In this document: positions 1-11,042 of the stretch, in pieces
Position numbering within the stretch: the first letter of the stretch is position 1
Layout: the number at the start of each line of letters is the position of its first letter
Source of the DNA: Clarireedia homoeocarpa
Lineage: Eukaryota > Ascomycota > Leotiomycetes > Helotiales > Rutstroemiaceae
Assembly (NCBI GenBank): GCA_001465935.1
Contig: LNKV01000017.1
Coordinates: forward strand, 135,499-199,498
Length of the DNA stretch: 64,000 nt
Direction: 5' to 3'
Notes under the pieces: model-generated
The model's database searches: none
Told to the model about the DNA's origin: nothing
The model's input: only the letters and a program-made list of their open reading frames with translations
Program-made: the position numbers and the translations under genes

Positions 1-102
1 TGCTCTTTCCAAATCACCACACACGAAGGAGCATGTCCCTTTTCTTGATTTCATCCCGAATCCTCTCCGTCTCACTTTCTTCACTAAACTTCGATAGCAA
101 CG

Positions 103-1923
103 ATGGATACACCTGAGAATATACCCCACCGCACTTTTGGCTCTCTCAACAATCGTTCATTTCCCTACACACCAACACGCACCGTCTCTGCATCAAGCAA
201 ATGGTCTGATTCCTTCCAATCTTCATCTATCGCCTCAAGCAGCACCGACTCAACAACCTTCTGGCGCACACCGCCAAAGGTATGGAAGTCAAGAATGCGG
301 TTCAAGATCTCTGGCTCGCAGGATCTCCGTCGACAGTAAGTTCAGTTCGGTTGCACCTTCTCCTCCCCCATCCACAAACCTGACTCTGCTAACTCCGGCC
401 TTCCAGCATGACCCTCCGCGCCCTCGCCTTCTCCGTGCTCCTCTTCGTCGTCCTCGCACTGAGCGCTTCCTCGCTCTTGCTCCTGCGTGCAGGCGTTTCA
501 TCGGCGGAAGTCGTAGATGTTCATAAGCTGGGCTCATACAAGCCGATTCTGCCGGAGCTTCCGCCGTCGCAAACGAAAGTCCCGGATCCGGTGGCGTGGT
601 TGAGGGAGAATTCGAATGATAAGTATGCGGTTTCGAAGGGGAGGTGGAGGGGAATGTTGCAGTGGGATACGAGGCCCAAGGCGGCGTTGATCAGTTTGGT
701 GAGGAACTCGGAGTTGGAGGGCATCAGGCAGAGTATGATGCAGTTGGAGTTGAGGTGGAATCGGAAGTATCAGGTTGGTTTTTTTTTTCTTCTTGTTTTG
801 TTATTTTTGGGATTTGACGAGAAAGAGGGCTTGCTCGTGGTGGATGGCAGATGGTGGCTGATTGGAATATGGCGCATGGCAGTATCCGTGGATTTTTTTC
901 AACGATGAGCCGTTTTCGGAGGAGTTCATGGCGGGTACGCGGAATTTGACGGCGGCGAAATGCTATTATGAGGTGGTTCCAAAGGAGCATTGGTCACTGC
1001 CTGAGTGGATTGATGAGGCGAGATTTATGAATAGTCTGGAGTATCTGGGGACCATTGGTGTAGGCAAGGGCTGGATGGTCAGCTACCATCATATGTGTCG
1101 CTGGAATAGCGGGTTCTTCTACCGCCACCCAGCTCTCGCCGAGTATGAATGGTACTGGCGAGTCGAACCCGACGTGCGTATATCTATTTTCAAACTTCTT
1201 CACCTCCCTTCCACTCTAGCCAACTTATATATATCTAACCCTCCCCTCTCACCAAAACAGGTCCACTATTTCTGCGACATAAACTACGACATCTTCCGCT
1301 TCATGCGCGACAACCGTCTCAAATACGGCTTCAACATGAACATCCTCGACGACGCGCGCTCCTTCCCCTCCCTCTGGCCCCGCACCCTCTCCTTCATGCG
1401 CACACACCCCCAACTCCTGCACCCCTCCTTCAACCTCAGCTGGCTGCTCGATCCCCGCCTCGCCCACTCCTACAACAACTGCCAATACTTCTCCAACTTC
1501 GAGATCGGCTCCCTTGCCTTCTGGCGCAGCCCCGGTCCCTCAGCGTATTTCGACTGGCTAGACCGTGCCGGGGGTTTTTACTATGAACGATTCGGCGATG
1601 CGCCGGTGCATACGCTGAGTGTGGGACTGTTTGCGGAGAGGAGGGAGGTCTGGTATTTTGCGGATGTGGGCTATATGCATGGGATTAATCGGTTCTGCCC
1701 CAGGGGGAGGGAGGGGTCGTGTGCGTGTGAGGCGACGGGGGTGGATGAGGGGTTTTATAAGTTGGTGCCGGTGGAGAGTCCGCAGAGAAAACCGGAGGAT
1801 ACGTGTTTGAGGGGGTGGCTGGGCGGAGAGTGGACGAGGAAGAGGGTGGGGTGGAGTAGGGAGGGGGAGGTGGCGTTGGGGGGAGATGGGTATGGTGGGT
1901 ATGAGGTTTGGGGGGGTGAGTAG
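103..1923 (+). CDS. GT15 family alpha-1,2-mannosyltransferase (KTR/KRE2/MNT1 type)
   Basis: Type II Golgi membrane glycosyltransferase expected to transfer mannose from GDP-mannose onto O- and N-linked glycans. Four-exon model: 103-335, 407-773, 883-1173, 1261-1923 (517 residues). The first intron (336-405/406) has a GTAAGT donor and a CTAAC branch site; it joins in frame, which gives a 79-residue Ser-rich cytosolic tail before the hydrophobic anchor (about residues 80-105). Starting at the ATG at 408 would give a conventional short tail. Family landmarks are clear: RKYQ|YPWIFFNDEPF at the exon 2/3 junction, WRVEPD|VHYFCDINYD at the exon 3/4 junction, YNNCQYFSNFEIGSLAFWRS, and the C-terminal YMHGINRFCP. 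The last intron is 87 nt and free of stops, so its retention would not break the frame. The gene's 3' end is strikingly G-rich. Family assignment is certain; the exact KTR paralogue and start are not. Confidence 0.9.
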
Positions 1924-3188
1924 GAGGGGGGTGAGTGTATTGGTAGTCTTGGAGAGTTAGTAAGGTTATATCGGGGTTTTAACGTTGACTCGAGAAAGAT
2001 CTCGAGAGTATTTTGTATTTATCGGGGATATCGCTACTCGGGATAGAGCATATCAAGCGCTCAAGTTTATTTTTCACTCAGATTAATAATGGCACGTTGT
2101 TTGCGAAAAGGTTCGGTTACCAGCCAATTACTCATGAATATTGCGTTCGCGTTCTAAGTGATATCCTGCTTCAGCTCATCACCTCCTTGATCAAATATTT
2201 GAACTTTCTTCTAACTATTTCCACGAGATGCTGCACATAAGTCCAAGATGTTACATTAGAATGGTAAATCTTAAAGAGAAGCCGTCCACCCCTCATGACG
2301 TTTTCCCCAGAAACCACTTCACATCTACGCCTAGCTGACCTTTCTAACCATCGAACAGAAACACTTCTCGAATTCGTCATCTGCAAAAGCAACTCCACAT
2401 TGCTATCCTTAACAATTTCCAAAGTCCGTTTCCTCGCCGCCTGCATCGATTCGTTTGTAAGCGGCAGAAGACTTGTGCAGCCATATAGTCTCGGAAGAAC
2501 TTCATAGCCCAACCAACCTGTCAAAAGCTTCTTGGCATGAATGGCAGGGTGAAAGTCCTCTCAGGTAGAACCATGATGACGAGAAGATTCTCTAAAATGA
2601 TCGAAATCGAATCCCGATAGGTTAAAGAACTTTGGTCCTGAGCTGTGCTGTGTGAAATACTACCTCGGCCTAGCACTTGTGAGTTGGTAATATTGACGAT
2701 GCTTGGATGCATCTATATCCTCGAAACCCCTGAATAGCCATGTACTGTACAGTAGAAACTTGACTGGTAAACATATTGTGACTTCAATACGTGAGGGTGT
2801 GTTGGTACGAATTTGTCCAATTCTTTGGCATCAAACTCAGTCGCCTCTCTTCCATAGATCATTGTCCCGTACTGGTTTCCTGTAGCCAGTGAATATTGAA
2901 TATTGGACCGACAGGGTGCCAGTGGAGAGTGAATGTCTGATATCCATCTACTTCGTACACTTTCCGCCTCTCGAAATCCGACCAATCAGCATTAAGCTAA
3001 ATGTAAGCAGCGGCCACCCGACTACGAGCCTAGTATGGTAACAGAAAGTACATAAACGTCGTTGTCCTACCTCAAATCAAACGAATCAAATACTTCGATA
3101 TCACATTCAAAGCTTTAGACAACTCGAGTCAAAGATCCTACATTTTCTACCTCAAACTCATCCTCCGAACAACAAATCCATATTCACA
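1924..3188. other. Intergenic region with possible unrecognised minus-strand coding remnants
   Basis: About 1.26 kb between the mannosyltransferase and the cysteine-rich peptide gene. On the minus strand two stretches look protein-like: 2985-2716 (starting at an ATG) and about 2570-2171, where the frame before the nominal TTG start also reads as protein (HAKKLLTGWLGYEVLPRLYG). I could not connect them with a convincing intron and recognise no family. They may be a small unannotated gene, a decayed gene or chance. Confidence 0.3.
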
Positions 3189-3804
3189 ATGTCACCATCA
3201 ACATGCTGCGGAAAGAGCGACCAAGGTTGCGTTTGTGGTATGTTCTCTTCCTACTCTCACTCTCCTTGTTCTTGAACAGAAATTATTGTAGTATTTCATT
3301 TTCAATATTCTTGCACCACTATCCTTATCACCTGTCCTCTTTCGTTCATTTCCTATCAAGCACCCATCCACCGCAAACTCCAAAGAACCAACAAGACTAA
3401 CAATCCATCAACATCCAGCCTCCCAAGCCAAATGCTCCTGTGGCGAGAAGAAAGCTCTTGAGTGCACTTGCGGAAAAGCCGCTACTGAGAACGCCATCAC
3501 TGGTCCTCGGTGTTCATGCCGTATGTATTTCCCTCATCCTCTAGACGTATTAATGCCGAGCATACTAACATCCCATAGGCGCACGTGCTGCTGGAGAATG
3601 TACATGTGAGAGAGCCGCCGAAGAGAACAAGGCACCAAGTGGCGATAAGTGTTCCTGTGGCGCTCGTCCTGCCGGTATGTTCCTCCCAGTTTTGCATTCT
3701 CAAAGTCCAAACACACTGACATCGACTCAGACGCATGCACCTGCGAAAAAGCAGCAGACGGTGGTCTCCTCCCCACTGAGACTGATTTCACCACTACCAA
3801 GTAG
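3189..3804 (+). CDS. Small cysteine-rich metallothionein-like protein
   Basis: Exons 3189-3237, 3419-3520, 3579-3674 and 3731-3804 encode 106 residues with 16 cysteines, nearly all as CxC or CC pairs. All three introns interrupt after the first base of a codon and fall at the boundaries of the Cys-rich repeats. Each repeat has a core like KCSCG..., then CTCEKAA or CERAA; the third intron thus separates the last CTCEKAADGG unit. Such proteins occur widely in Pezizomycotina (I recall the label DUF7871) and are usually discussed as copper or other metal chelators; binding here is an inference from the Cys pattern. No signal peptide, so cytosolic. The start is the first ATG after a pyrimidine-rich leader and has A at -3. 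Confidence 0.85.
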
Positions 3805-3866
3805 ACGTGAGCCAGTCTCATTTTCGTATTGCACGGTTCTTGCATTCGGTGTACATAGCTGGCGTC

Positions 3867-4730
3867 ATGGCGTTTCTGGACCTTAGATCGCTATTCGCGA
3901 TATTCTTTGCTTGTTCATTTTCAATATTTATTCTCTCAACCTCATTCGTGCAACCATGGCTCGCTGCGTGTATTATTTTGCATCAAGTTCTAGGTCTTAT
4001 CGATCTTTTCTCTCAACCTCGGATATCGCATACCTTTTCCTATTTCATATCCCATCTCTTCGCCCTCGGTCCACTTCTCATTCATTTCTTTCCTTGCTTC
4101 ATCCAAATCCTCGGAACCACCCCCGAAATCCAATTTCTTCTCGAATCCTCACCCATTCTCCTCCTCAACCTCTTCATCAAACTCCTCACTCCACAAACCC
4201 ACGAGCCCCACGAACCCGCAATCGACAATCTCTCCCTCCCCCTAGCCCTCCTCTCACCTATCCTCTTCCTCACCCACCTCAACCACAACATCCATCTCCA
4301 TCCCGCCGCCCACCTCGGCACCGAAACCTGGCAGGCCATCAACCAGCGCGTCCCGCTCCTCGGTACATGCATCTGGAGTCCGTTTTCTTCTCTCTTCCAG
4401 AAAAAGAAGAAATCTAAAACACGCTATCGCATATACCAGTGCGGCGACCGCGTTGTGAAAGTTAAGAGGGATGATGATGACGCACATCGGCAGGACGAGA
4501 GCAAGAATGAGATAGAGAAAGAGAAAGAGAAAGAGGGAGGAGAAGAGAAGAAAAGCGGGAAAACGAAAAAAGCCAGGCGGAGGAAGAAGAAGAATAGGAC
4601 GGAGGAGGATGATAGAAGGGGAATGGAGAAGGATAAGAGAGAAGGGTCTTGGTTTGGGGGGTTGGGGTTGAGATTTGAGAGAGGTTTCGTAAGGAGTAAG
4701 AGGAATTTAGTAGAGGGATCGATGACTTAA
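3867..4730 (+). CDS. Hypothetical membrane protein with highly charged tail
   Basis: Single-exon frame of 287 residues from the first ATG (MAFLDLRSLFAIFF...). The first about 150 residues hold four to five hydrophobic segments (FAIFFACSFSIFILSTSF, LAACIILHQVLGLIDLF, LFALGPLLIHFFPCFIQIL, ILLLNLFIKLL, ALLSPILFLTHL). The last about 110 residues are an Arg/Lys/Glu-rich, low-complexity cytosolic tail. It starts only 62 bp after the stop of the cysteine-rich peptide gene on the same strand, which is very tight for separate fungal promoters; shared transcription or misannotation of one gene is possible. The reading also switches from C-rich codons (4060-4370) to purine-rich codons (4440-4700). I recognise no family; it could be lineage-specific. 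Confidence 0.6.
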   Translation: MAFLDLRSLFAIFFACSFSIFILSTSFVQPWLAACIILHQVLGLIDLFSQPRISHTFSYFISHLFALGPLLIHFFPCFIQILGTTPEIQFLLESSPILLLNLFIKLLTPQTHEPHEPAIDNLSLPLALLSPILFLTHLNHNIHLHPAAHLGTETWQAINQRVPLLGTCIWSPFSSLFQKKKKSKTRYRIYQCGDRVVKVKRDDDDAHRQDESKNEIEKEKEKEGGEEKKSGKTKKARRRKKKNRTEEDDRRGMEKDKREGSWFGGLGLRFERGFVRSKRNLVEGSMT

Positions 4731-5285
4731 GAGCTGATTGGGGGAAGGTCTCTAGCTAGGAGTTTGTTGGAGAAATTTTTTTGGGGGGGGGGGATTTGTT
4801 ATGGGAAACAAACTTGGGCGGGGATGTAGAGCGGCTTATTTGTATAACTGTGCGTGCTTGAGAGCGAGTACAGCGAACAAGAAAACAAAATACAGCGTAT
4901 ATCACAGGCACTAGTAATCTACCTAGTTGGTCGTTGCTATTCTCAAGAGACCGAAGGGTGCCACACTGTCCAAGTCCACCATCATTGGAGTCGAACGATA
5001 TACAACCGATGATCCATCAATGCAGCACAGCATACATACAAGCTATCAGATAGGCGTAGCTTGGTAAAACGACAAGTATTACAGCTACTTTGCCGTCTCT
5101 AATCATAATAAGACCTGAATTCGATCTTCCTCATACACTGAATCCTTTCTGTTCACACAAACAATGTATTAACTAGAATTTCATTCAGCCACCCTAACCT
5201 TAGAAGCATCTTCCCCCCCTCTAGCTAAATCTATTGGCTCAAGCTAAGAAATAATGCAATAATAGAATGCTCCGGTCTGAGCAAG
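4731..5285. other. Convergent intergenic region
   Basis: Shared 3' space between the plus-strand membrane protein and the minus-strand UBC-like gene. It contains a run of nine G at about 4785-4793 and otherwise unremarkable sequence. No gene or structured RNA seen. Confidence 0.6.
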
Positions 5286-8200
5286 CTATAAAGTATGCGC
5301 CCGGTACCGGTCCATTCTCGCTGAAAGCTCAATTTCATATCCATTATATCTACCATTTTCTTCGCCTTCCGCATCGTCCCAATATTCATTATTTTCATCA
5401 TTCTCATCCCACCCATGTTGCCCATCGTCTTGCTCCATACCGAGCCCGATCCCATAATCACTCAAATCATCACAGCCGTCAGTTGCGTTCCATTTCTGTG
5501 CATCCTCGGAAACTTCACTCCATTCCTCCTTCATTTTGAGCAAATCGCTTTTCTCGTCTGCTCCAACTCCTCCACCAAATCGTTCTCCTCCGCCGGTATT
5601 CTCTTCTAGCTTCGGACTATTCCAGGGCTCTAACCCAGTGGAATTGCCAGTCCTATCAATATCATCGTTATCACTATTATCAGCCTTTTCCAACCAAGCA
5701 TAGAATTCCCCTCGTCTCGGGATACAGGCTATCATAAAGTCCTGACACTCATGCGAAAGCTCCTCGAACAACAGCGGCAAACTTGGTAGAATAGAGTTTT
5801 GAGGTGCAGCCGAAATCAAGGCCGGCTTCCGTTCAGCCCACCAGAGTGTGCCTGGCTGTGCGGGGCCTGAATGCAGCACCATTTTCCGAATTAGTCTGCT
5901 GTTGATCCAAAATTTTGAATGAATTAAATGATGAACCTTTGAGAGGATATCGCCTTTTGAGGCATCTATTTTCTGACCCAGGGCCCCTGCATTTCTAAGA
6001 TTGACATCCTCGGAATCCATTTCTTCGGCCTCGCAAGCAGGAGAACCCTTGTTAACGACACGTGCTTTTTCTATAGTGTGAGACCAGAAGTCCGATTTCA
6101 GATGACCGTAGAGCTGTATTAGCACATCTTCTCGAGGTAGGTCCGTAATGAGCCTGCAGCCTAAGCCCATGGACTTTGCCTGCAAAGATTGAAGTAATGG
6201 GTTTGTTGCAAACCACCTCGAGATGATATCGATCACTTGTAGTCCAAAGGAACGCCAGTACAGCTGTGTAATCTTTCTCCAGAGGTGAATTTCATGTGTG
6301 AGCCAGAAGAGAATAGCGTGTATAAATGTTTTGAATTGGTTAACTTGAACGAAGGCGCGATTGAATGAATATTTTCGTCCAATAACTTCGCTTCGGAGCA
6401 ACTCGAACACTTGGTGAAATCCGACTTTCTCAGAACACCACGCATTCAACGCAACTATGCGCTCACATTCCATGTTAGATTCAGATAACCATAATTGCAC
6501 AGTGATCATGACGTAAATACTGACCTAGATTCCCGTCGTAGTCAGTTTTCATCCCTGGATTGATTCTCTCCCATGAGATCATATCCTGACTATCCTCTTG
6601 TGCGAACGCTACCAATGGAGGTGAAGCTGGAAAATGCTCGTTGATCAATATATCGAAGCTAGGTTCATTAAGCAAGTCGCAATCTCAGATCCTACTACTT
6701 CTCGACTTACATGACTAAATTATAGCGTCAGTAACCACTTGTGGTGTAATTTTGAGTAACACATGGTGAAAGTTTTACCAGAAGGTATAGATAACAACAA
6801 GTGCCATAGGGAGGTGAATCGGAACCAAAGAGGACAAAAACTCACACAATCCTCCGGCAAAGGGAGATTCTGGGTCGCCGACCATCAGTGCCTTTATCAA
6901 CCCAAGACTAGATACCATCGAGGTTAGTCAAAGTGCTGGGCTCCTGCTCAGCCTATACCACCGGGTGCTTACCGTTCCGACGATGCTTTTACAAAGATAC
7001 CTGGAGGTAAGCCGGCGCAAATACCACGAAGACTGTTCAGGAGCATGGCTGTACGCTTTTGGCTGCTGTTCTTGATATTTGGACAGTTCTCCGAGCGCTT
7101 ACGATATCTATGGCCTCGAATGATATTATCATCACTACTCCAGGAGAACTGATGACCCCAGGGCCATTCGCCTACAGGGATCCTAGAGTCTTGAATAACC
7201 AAAGGCATTTCTAAAGTCGAAATTTTTTCGTACAAATTAGCCATGAGTCGCACTGGAAGTGCAATGTCCCAGCGAAGTCGTGAAACACATTGGCGATGTG
7301 TGGAACAGAACAGAAGTTCCCTATATAGCCTTTCGACATTAGTGACTAGAAAGTTTGTCAAGTATCCTTCGAACGAGTCCAGATGTATCGTAAAAGTCAC
7401 CGGTGATAGTAAACCGCCTCTGTATGATGTTCTAAGTCGAGGCTCAAAGATGAGTTCTCCCAGAAGCGAATCATCCATCACTGCTGTTAAAAATTTAATA
7501 ATTGAAGAGCAGTAAGTTTTGGATATCTCGAACTTCGCTGCGCAAGCACTTTCCAAAACTCCCTCCATGTAGGAGAGGACAGAACTCAAACGCAGTAGGG
7601 AGATCTCCACAGTATTCTCTTGACGACATAGTGGCCTAGCTTTAATCAAGTTTACTAAGAGCTGAAGAAGCATTCTTAACTTGTGACCGCGTGAATCCGT
7701 TACTAGGAAGTCCCAGTCGACCTCAAATTTCTTCTTAAAAAATGATTCTCCGTGTGAAATCTGCCTGAAGTGAAGCTCTATCCTTAGTAGAACGCACCAC
7801 AAAGCAAAAAGTCTTGGAATATCTCCTTCATAGGGATCATCGGAAGGGAAGATGGGGCGGCAGAAACCAAATTTACCCCTTGGCTTGACGGGGCAGCTGC
7901 GTTGTATTAATACCGCTGTACAAAAGCAAGCTCCTGTTGATACTCCACAACGCTGACAACATATTTTCAACATTGATCGGGCCTCGTCAGTTGTAGAGAA
8001 CCTATCGTTAGCAACCCATAGGTCAACGTCATCTCCCGCGGCGGGCAAAATGAGACGCCCATTACAATGCTGACACTTGTATTGAGAAAACTGAGCATGG
8101 AGATCTGTGAAAGTCTTGAAATCAATAACAATGTTTTCCCTATACGTCTGACAAGCTCGGTGAATTGGGGTATCCATGTCTCTTGATTCCAGAGGAGTTG

Positions 8201-8378
8201 CGTATATTATGTTTGGCCGACCTGGGAATGATCGTGAGGATGAATACGTGAAGTTCAAAAGTTGAAGCCAGTCGATAGCATTTAAGAAATGCTTAGGTTT
8301 GATGATGTTGCAATTGAGAGGTAAAGGTAATTGAACTATGCTTACATACCAAGCAAGAATTACCGCTTGGTAAATAGA
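5286..8378 (-). CDS. Divergent E2-fold (UBC-like) protein, N terminus unresolved
   Basis: Minus-strand exons: one long exon ending at 6973, then 6907-6846, a 4-nt exon 6714-6711, 6658-6525 and 6454-5286. The frame of the long exon is open from 8378, but the true start was not found, so the N terminus may lie further upstream or be lost. A Cys-rich part reads CQHCNGRLI...CCQRCGVS, suggesting a metal site. The exon 1/2 join gives LPPGIFVKASSER|LGLIKALMVG, then ESPFAGGLFIFDILINEHFPASPPLV: the first half of a UBC fold as in BIRC6/UBE2O-like E2 domains and fungal proteins that join such a domain to a PARP-like region. After DYDGNL the model continues VALNAW, where active E2s have a catalytic Cys (as in KVCLS); none is visible here. 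The C terminus is acidic (Asp/Glu/Gly/Asn). Probably a pseudo-E2 or decaying paralogue; function not assignable. Confidence 0.7.
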
Positions 8379-9293
8379 TCAAGTCGAAAGCAGGAAGGCA
8401 CGACGCACTCCAATTATGTCTTCGAGACAAGCACTTGCATGTTTTGGAGCAGAATGGAAGCAGCTAGTAAGCCTCCATCAGTACAATGTCAGTTATTCTC
8501 ATGCCATTCTATCTGCAAACGCCAGACATTGGCTTCGAACTCAGACTTCAAAGTTTCCATCCTCAATCCTTGGAGAGAAATATTTTGCAGCATTATGAGA
8601 CGCAACACGTGAGGTTGCCATCATCAAGATTTATATCGTGGAGTAGCCAATGAAGAAGTGGCCATTTCCAAGCACTTCTGGTGCGCCTCAAAGACGGTGA
8701 ACTTCAATCTTGTGGAGGTTGTGTGGTGCATGATTCGGATCATTTGCTGGTGAAGCACAAGGAATAGCACCGCGGCTTATCCTCGGAAAGGGGTCATTGT
8801 CCATCGCATGAAGATGAAACTCATGAGGGGAACAGAGGGAGCTTGATGTCATATGATTTGCAAAGATTTGAGGCCGCACAAAACCCAAGGAACAATTGGG
8901 CGGAGTTGGGTGAGTTGGGTGCATTGGATGAGTGAGGGGGTGTGAGGGGCTTCTGAGGCGGAATATGAGTCGACGATGAACTTGGTCGGTGGTAGGTCAT
9001 GCAAGGAACAAGCAACAAGAACGCAACAAAACGGAGAAACGAGGGAAATTGGTCCGAGCGCCGACACGTCTTCACCGCCAACAAATTAAGTCGGAGCCTT
9101 TAGATCTAAGTCACTCAATCAATCGAGGGGAATCGGGAAGAGAAACCAGAAACAACCCACCTTTCGTACATACATAACTTACTCTGCACCGTGCATTACC
9201 CTACCTGCTTCGTACATAATTCCGTTCTGACTGTACCCCACGATCGTCATCATCATCACCGTCGACCGAAAAGAAAAAAAAAAAACAGTCAAA
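8379..9293. other. Upstream region of UBC-like and DUF1772 genes
   Basis: Divergent region between the UBC-like gene (minus) and the DUF1772 gene (plus). The part nearest 8379-8600 may still contain exons of the UBC-like gene (an ATG on the minus strand at 8593 opens a short frame), but no join was convincing. A poly-A stretch lies just before the DUF1772 start. Nothing else recognised. Confidence 0.4.
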
Positions 9294-9971
9294 ATGCCTT
9301 TCATGTCGAAGTCTTCTTCTTCTGCTTCCTCCTTTGGGGGCTTCTCTCCTTTGAACGATGTTAAGCTTCCAATCAGAGTGGCGCAATGCGTTGGAATCAC
9401 TGCGGCATCCGCACTCGCAGGAGCCAACCTATCAGTATCCTTTATTACCGTTCCTCGACTTCTCGAATCACCCCCTCACCTACTCCTTAAGCAATGGGCC
9501 AACCTTTACCACCAAGGGAAGGCGTTTTTCCCGGTCGCCTCGCTCCTTCCCGCCGGCTCATTCTTCTTCCTCGCATACAAGGAGACAGACAAGCTCAAAT
9601 TGAAGAGCTGGGCCGCCGCAGGTGCGTTAAGTGTCGCACTTGCTCCATATACCCTCCTGACGATGATGTACACCAATCGCAAGCTGTTTAGTAAACTCGA
9701 CGAGGCGCAGGGAATGGTATATTCTGACCGCGAGTGGGACGACGAAGCATCTGGTGGATCAGGAAGAAAGCACAAGAGTTCGCGCTCCAAGACCGAGCGC
9801 AGTTCGAAGAAGAGCTCTTCTTCAAGGAAGCGCAGCAGCAAGGAAGAAGAGGAAGAAGAGGATCACAGAACGGCCCATGAGTTGGTTGACCGATGGGCCG
9901 TCCTCAACTTGGGACGGGGTTTGATACTTCTCGCCGCATCTGCTATCGGCGCATACACTGTTGTCAGGTAG
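9294..9971 (+). CDS. DUF1772 family membrane protein
   Basis: Single-exon gene of 225 residues. The pattern fits the DUF1772 family (integral membrane proteins that include anthrone-oxygenase-like enzymes of fungal polyketide clusters): N-terminal helix ITAASALAGANLSVSFITVP, central LLKQWANLYHQGKAFFPVASLLPAGSFFFLAY, a third helix AAGALSVALAPYTLLTMMY, the conserved NRKLF after it, and a last helix after VDRWAVLNLGRGLILLAASAIGAY. Between residues about 140 and 190 it carries an inserted Ser/Lys/Glu-rich low-complexity stretch typical of the longer, non-cluster fungal members. No polyketide synthase is nearby, so a role in secondary metabolism is not supported. Start: first ATG (MPFMSKSS), preceded by an A-rich leader with A at -3. 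Confidence 0.85.
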   Translation: MPFMSKSSSSASSFGGFSPLNDVKLPIRVAQCVGITAASALAGANLSVSFITVPRLLESPPHLLLKQWANLYHQGKAFFPVASLLPAGSFFFLAYKETDKLKLKSWAAAGALSVALAPYTLLTMMYTNRKLFSKLDEAQGMVYSDREWDDEASGGSGRKHKSSRSKTERSSKKSSSSRKRSSKEEEEEEDHRTAHELVDRWAVLNLGRGLILLAASAIGAYTVVR

Positions 9972-11042
9972 ACGGATGTTTTGCGCACTCGACCTCGACT
10001 CATTCACACGATGATTTCGGACTTTACGACAATTATTTCACGACTTCTACGACGGAACCGAGACGCACGAGTATCTACGAGCACATTTTTGGGGCGCGAT
10101 ATTATACACAGTGGCATGTTACGTATGACCTTGGATATGAGAAGCTGAATAACGCTACTTGAAGGATTCTAGAACAATCGCTACTCAATCGATGACTTGG
10201 GAGGATGAAGAACAATGATTTATGACTGCAGAGAAAATGAAGAAGAAAAAAGAATACAAATCCCATTAGGCTCATTTCAATCCCTAGGCCGTTGTGGCTG
10301 GCTCGACTGAGATCACGATGCCAAGTTTGAGTCATGCTATTCTAGAAGTGACCTATTTGCACTACATATATGAAGATTACACATATATTCGCAATGCATG
10401 CGTGTATCATCAAACATATTCGCAGACCAGTAGACACCAAATTCCAGGTTTTGTTGGTCAGAGAAATCGAAAGGCATCACAAATCCCATCGAAATTTACC
10501 CCATGTCTTTGATCCGAATTTCCATGTGTAAAAGATCCGAGGCTCGCACCCGCCACCCGTTCGGCGACGAATAGTACGTACAGTACAGGACTGACCGGAT
10601 CCTCTATTGCCCACTGCATCCAAGGTTAATTGAGTCTTATTGGCGATCCGTCCCCATTCGACTGGTTCAGGGCACGATCCAGCGATCCTCGTTCTAGGCG
10701 TATGACATAGTTTTGTTTACCCTTCGCTGCGGGTATGACGACACTCCTCCTAAAACAACTTCCCCAAATCCATTGAAGCTCTGCCACCCAATGAAATACT
10801 CGTGACTACGGGGAATGTGGTCTTTTCCTTTGAGATCCTCGATTGAAGATCGAGGGTAAGTGGAGGTAGACCTACGTAGGGAAGGGTTAAACACAGAATC
10901 ATGGACAATCCGAGGTGTAATATATAGCTAGCTTCCCCTCTCCTTTCCACGTCTTGCTCTTGGTTCTATCTTGACCATCTATCTATCTATTTTCTCCCTC
11001 GTCATACTACCAGATACCCCCTCCTTCCTCATAATTGCCATC
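9972..11042. other. Intergenic region
   Basis: About 1.07 kb holding the 3' end of the DUF1772 gene and the promoter of the mitochondrial protein gene. Several short frames exist on both strands but none shows protein-like composition or a usable splice pattern. A pyrimidine-rich tract with a (CTAT)n run precedes the next start (about 10975-10990). Confidence 0.6.

Noticed and set aside
9294..9971. DUF1772 gene as part of an anthraquinone-type cluster
   Set aside because: No polyketide synthase or tailoring gene nearby; neighbours are housekeeping genes.
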